Assembly: GCA_965659675.1 (NCBI GenBank)
Contig: CBFHWY010000004.1
Coordinates: forward strand, 10,300-74,299
From: CBFHWY01 sp965659675
GTDB lineage: Bacteria > Bacteroidota > Bacteroidia > Flavobacteriales_G > Salibacteraceae
Length of the DNA stretch: 64,000 nt
Reading direction: 5' to 3'
Part shown: in pieces, positions 63,295 through 64,000 of the stretch
How the letters are laid out: each line of letters opens with the position of its first letter
Position numbering within the stretch: the first letter of the stretch is position 1
Notes under the pieces: generated by a model
What the model saw: only the letters and a program-made list of their open reading frames with translations
Databases searched by the model: none
Told to the model about the DNA's origin: nothing
Translations under genes and position numbers: made by a program

Positions 63295-63369
63295 TATTTC
63301 ACTTCAGGCTGTTCATAACACGGGCCCATTCACAGCTGATACGCTCTTTTGCCCCTGTACCTTTATGCT

Positions 63370-64000
63370 GTGAAAAAGATTTTCTTTTTTAGCCTTATGT
63401 TATACTCGGTTCTTGCGCTCCGTGCACAAGACTTTACCCTTCAAGTGGATGAAAATGGGCAGATCATTCGCGATACGCTGGTATTTGGACCTGAAAAGTC
63501 CAAGCTGATGATCATTCCATTCGAGCCAAAACTCTATCGTTCCCACATAGATCGGCAAGTAGGTGAACACGATAATCTGAGTTTCCAGGAGATCAGGGGC
63601 TATTTTAGGTTAGGGCTGGATAATGCTCTATACCTATCCATGAAAAGAGAATTTGATGTTGTTCGCATGCATGCTGATGACGCTGATATCAATAAAGACC
63701 TGGACTACATATACAAATCCGTCGGTTATCAATACCGGAACATGCCCAAAGCTCCAGAAACTCCTAAAAAAGGTTTGGCAAAGGTTGGAGACAAGATCTC
63801 CAAAGGGGTTCAGAAACAAGTCGATCGCTTTGAAGAGAAAGAACCCGAACCCGGTGCCAGAATTGAGCAGGGCCAAGTAGTAGCAGTGCCCAACAAGAAT
63901 GAACGCTTCATGGCCATCAGCTTGATCAATCAGGATATGTTCTCATACTTAACCTCAAAATACGAAACCGGACTTTACCTTTTCATCACTCAGCTCGATA
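63370..64000 (+). CDS. Exported protein of unknown function (N-terminal part)
   Basis: Open to the window edge; 210 residues visible from a GTG start (KKIFFFSLMLYSVLALRAQD is a signal peptide). A beta-rich region (LVFGPEKSKLMIIPFEPKLY) is followed by a helical segment and a charged linker (KKGLAKVGDKISKGVQKQVD), then FMAISLINQDMFSYL. No family is recognised; the linker suggests a periplasmic or surface protein. A TACCTTTA sequence (63358-63365), one base off the -7 consensus, ends 4 bases before the GTG. The remainder lies beyond position 64000. Confidence 0.62.
   Translation, partial: MKKIFFFSLMLYSVLALRAQDFTLQVDENGQIIRDTLVFGPEKSKLMIIPFEPKLYRSHIDRQVGEHDNLSFQEIRGYFRLGLDNALYLSMKREFDVVRMHADDADINKDLDYIYKSVGYQYRNMPKAPETPKKGLAKVGDKISKGVQKQVDRFEEKEPEPGARIEQGQVVAVPNKNERFMAISLINQDMFSYLTSKYETGLYLFITQLD

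Noticed and set aside
1..64000. CRISPR arrays, insertion sequences, prophage genes, tRNA or rRNA genes
   Set aside because: No regularly spaced repeats, transposase or integrase motifs, or tRNA-like cloverleaf ends were seen; nearly all of the window is covered by normal-looking genes. A tRNAscan or Infernal run would settle the RNA question.

Overview
The window looks like the chromosome of a Bacteroidota bacterium, most likely a Flavobacteriales member. Evidence: C-terminal type IX secretion sorting domains (20877-22376, 4996-6204), a MurF-alanine racemase fusion, a DAHP synthase-chorismate mutase fusion, DUF4292, DUF5723 and HmuY families, the gene order DUF177-rpmF-fabH-accB-accC, and Bacteroidota promoters with a TAnnTTTG -7 box rather than strong Shine-Dalgarno sites. 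Nothing looks like a phage, insertion sequence, CRISPR array or tRNA/rRNA gene. The base composition appears even throughout, so this reads as core chromosome.

Layout. 1-1922: the end of a cbb3 oxidase maturation operon (ccoG, fixH, a SafE-like transporter). 1919-7235: a probable heme acquisition unit, in which a T9SS-secreted HmuY-like protein, a TonB receptor and a HmuY-like lipoprotein are divergent from an AraC regulator. 7232-11404: a four-gene minus-strand operon (aldehyde dehydrogenase, lipid kinase, serine/threonine dehydratase, membrane protein) behind a structured leader with a small Thr-rich ORF and an intrinsic terminator. 11541-18667: a two-component system, two rhodaneses, an orphan NtrY-like kinase, hemW, a cyclase-family hydrolase and a membrane protein. 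18668-29154: aromatic and threonine metabolism (DAHP synthase/chorismate mutase, threonine dehydrogenase, homogentisate and 4-hydroxyphenylpyruvate dioxygenases), a glutaminyl cyclase, an aminopeptidase and pdxA. 29219-32947: fatty acid initiation and L32. 32999-39280: a serine hydrolase facing a five-gene envelope operon (nucleotidyltransferase, TPR lipoprotein, DUF4292 lipoprotein, EnvC-like). 39399-46134: glyS, prs-rplY-pth, surface proteins and gdhA. 46136-54237: DUF3108, murF-alr, tdk, rsmI, asd and tilS. 54212-64000: paralogous outer-membrane-type proteins, a GH3-family enzyme, dxr, DUF5723, rseP and the start of an unknown exported protein.

Genome architecture is extremely compact. All twelve tail-to-tail gene junctions overlap or are separated by 6 bases or fewer, and several start codons lie only 4-5 bases after a TAnnTTTG box, which suggests leaderless mRNAs. 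The best candidate for something undescribed is the leader RNA at about 11283-11424. There a 12-bp long-range helix sequesters the start of a 23-codon ORF with 6 Thr codons, directly ahead of a strong terminator and an operon that encodes a Ser/Thr dehydratase-like enzyme.
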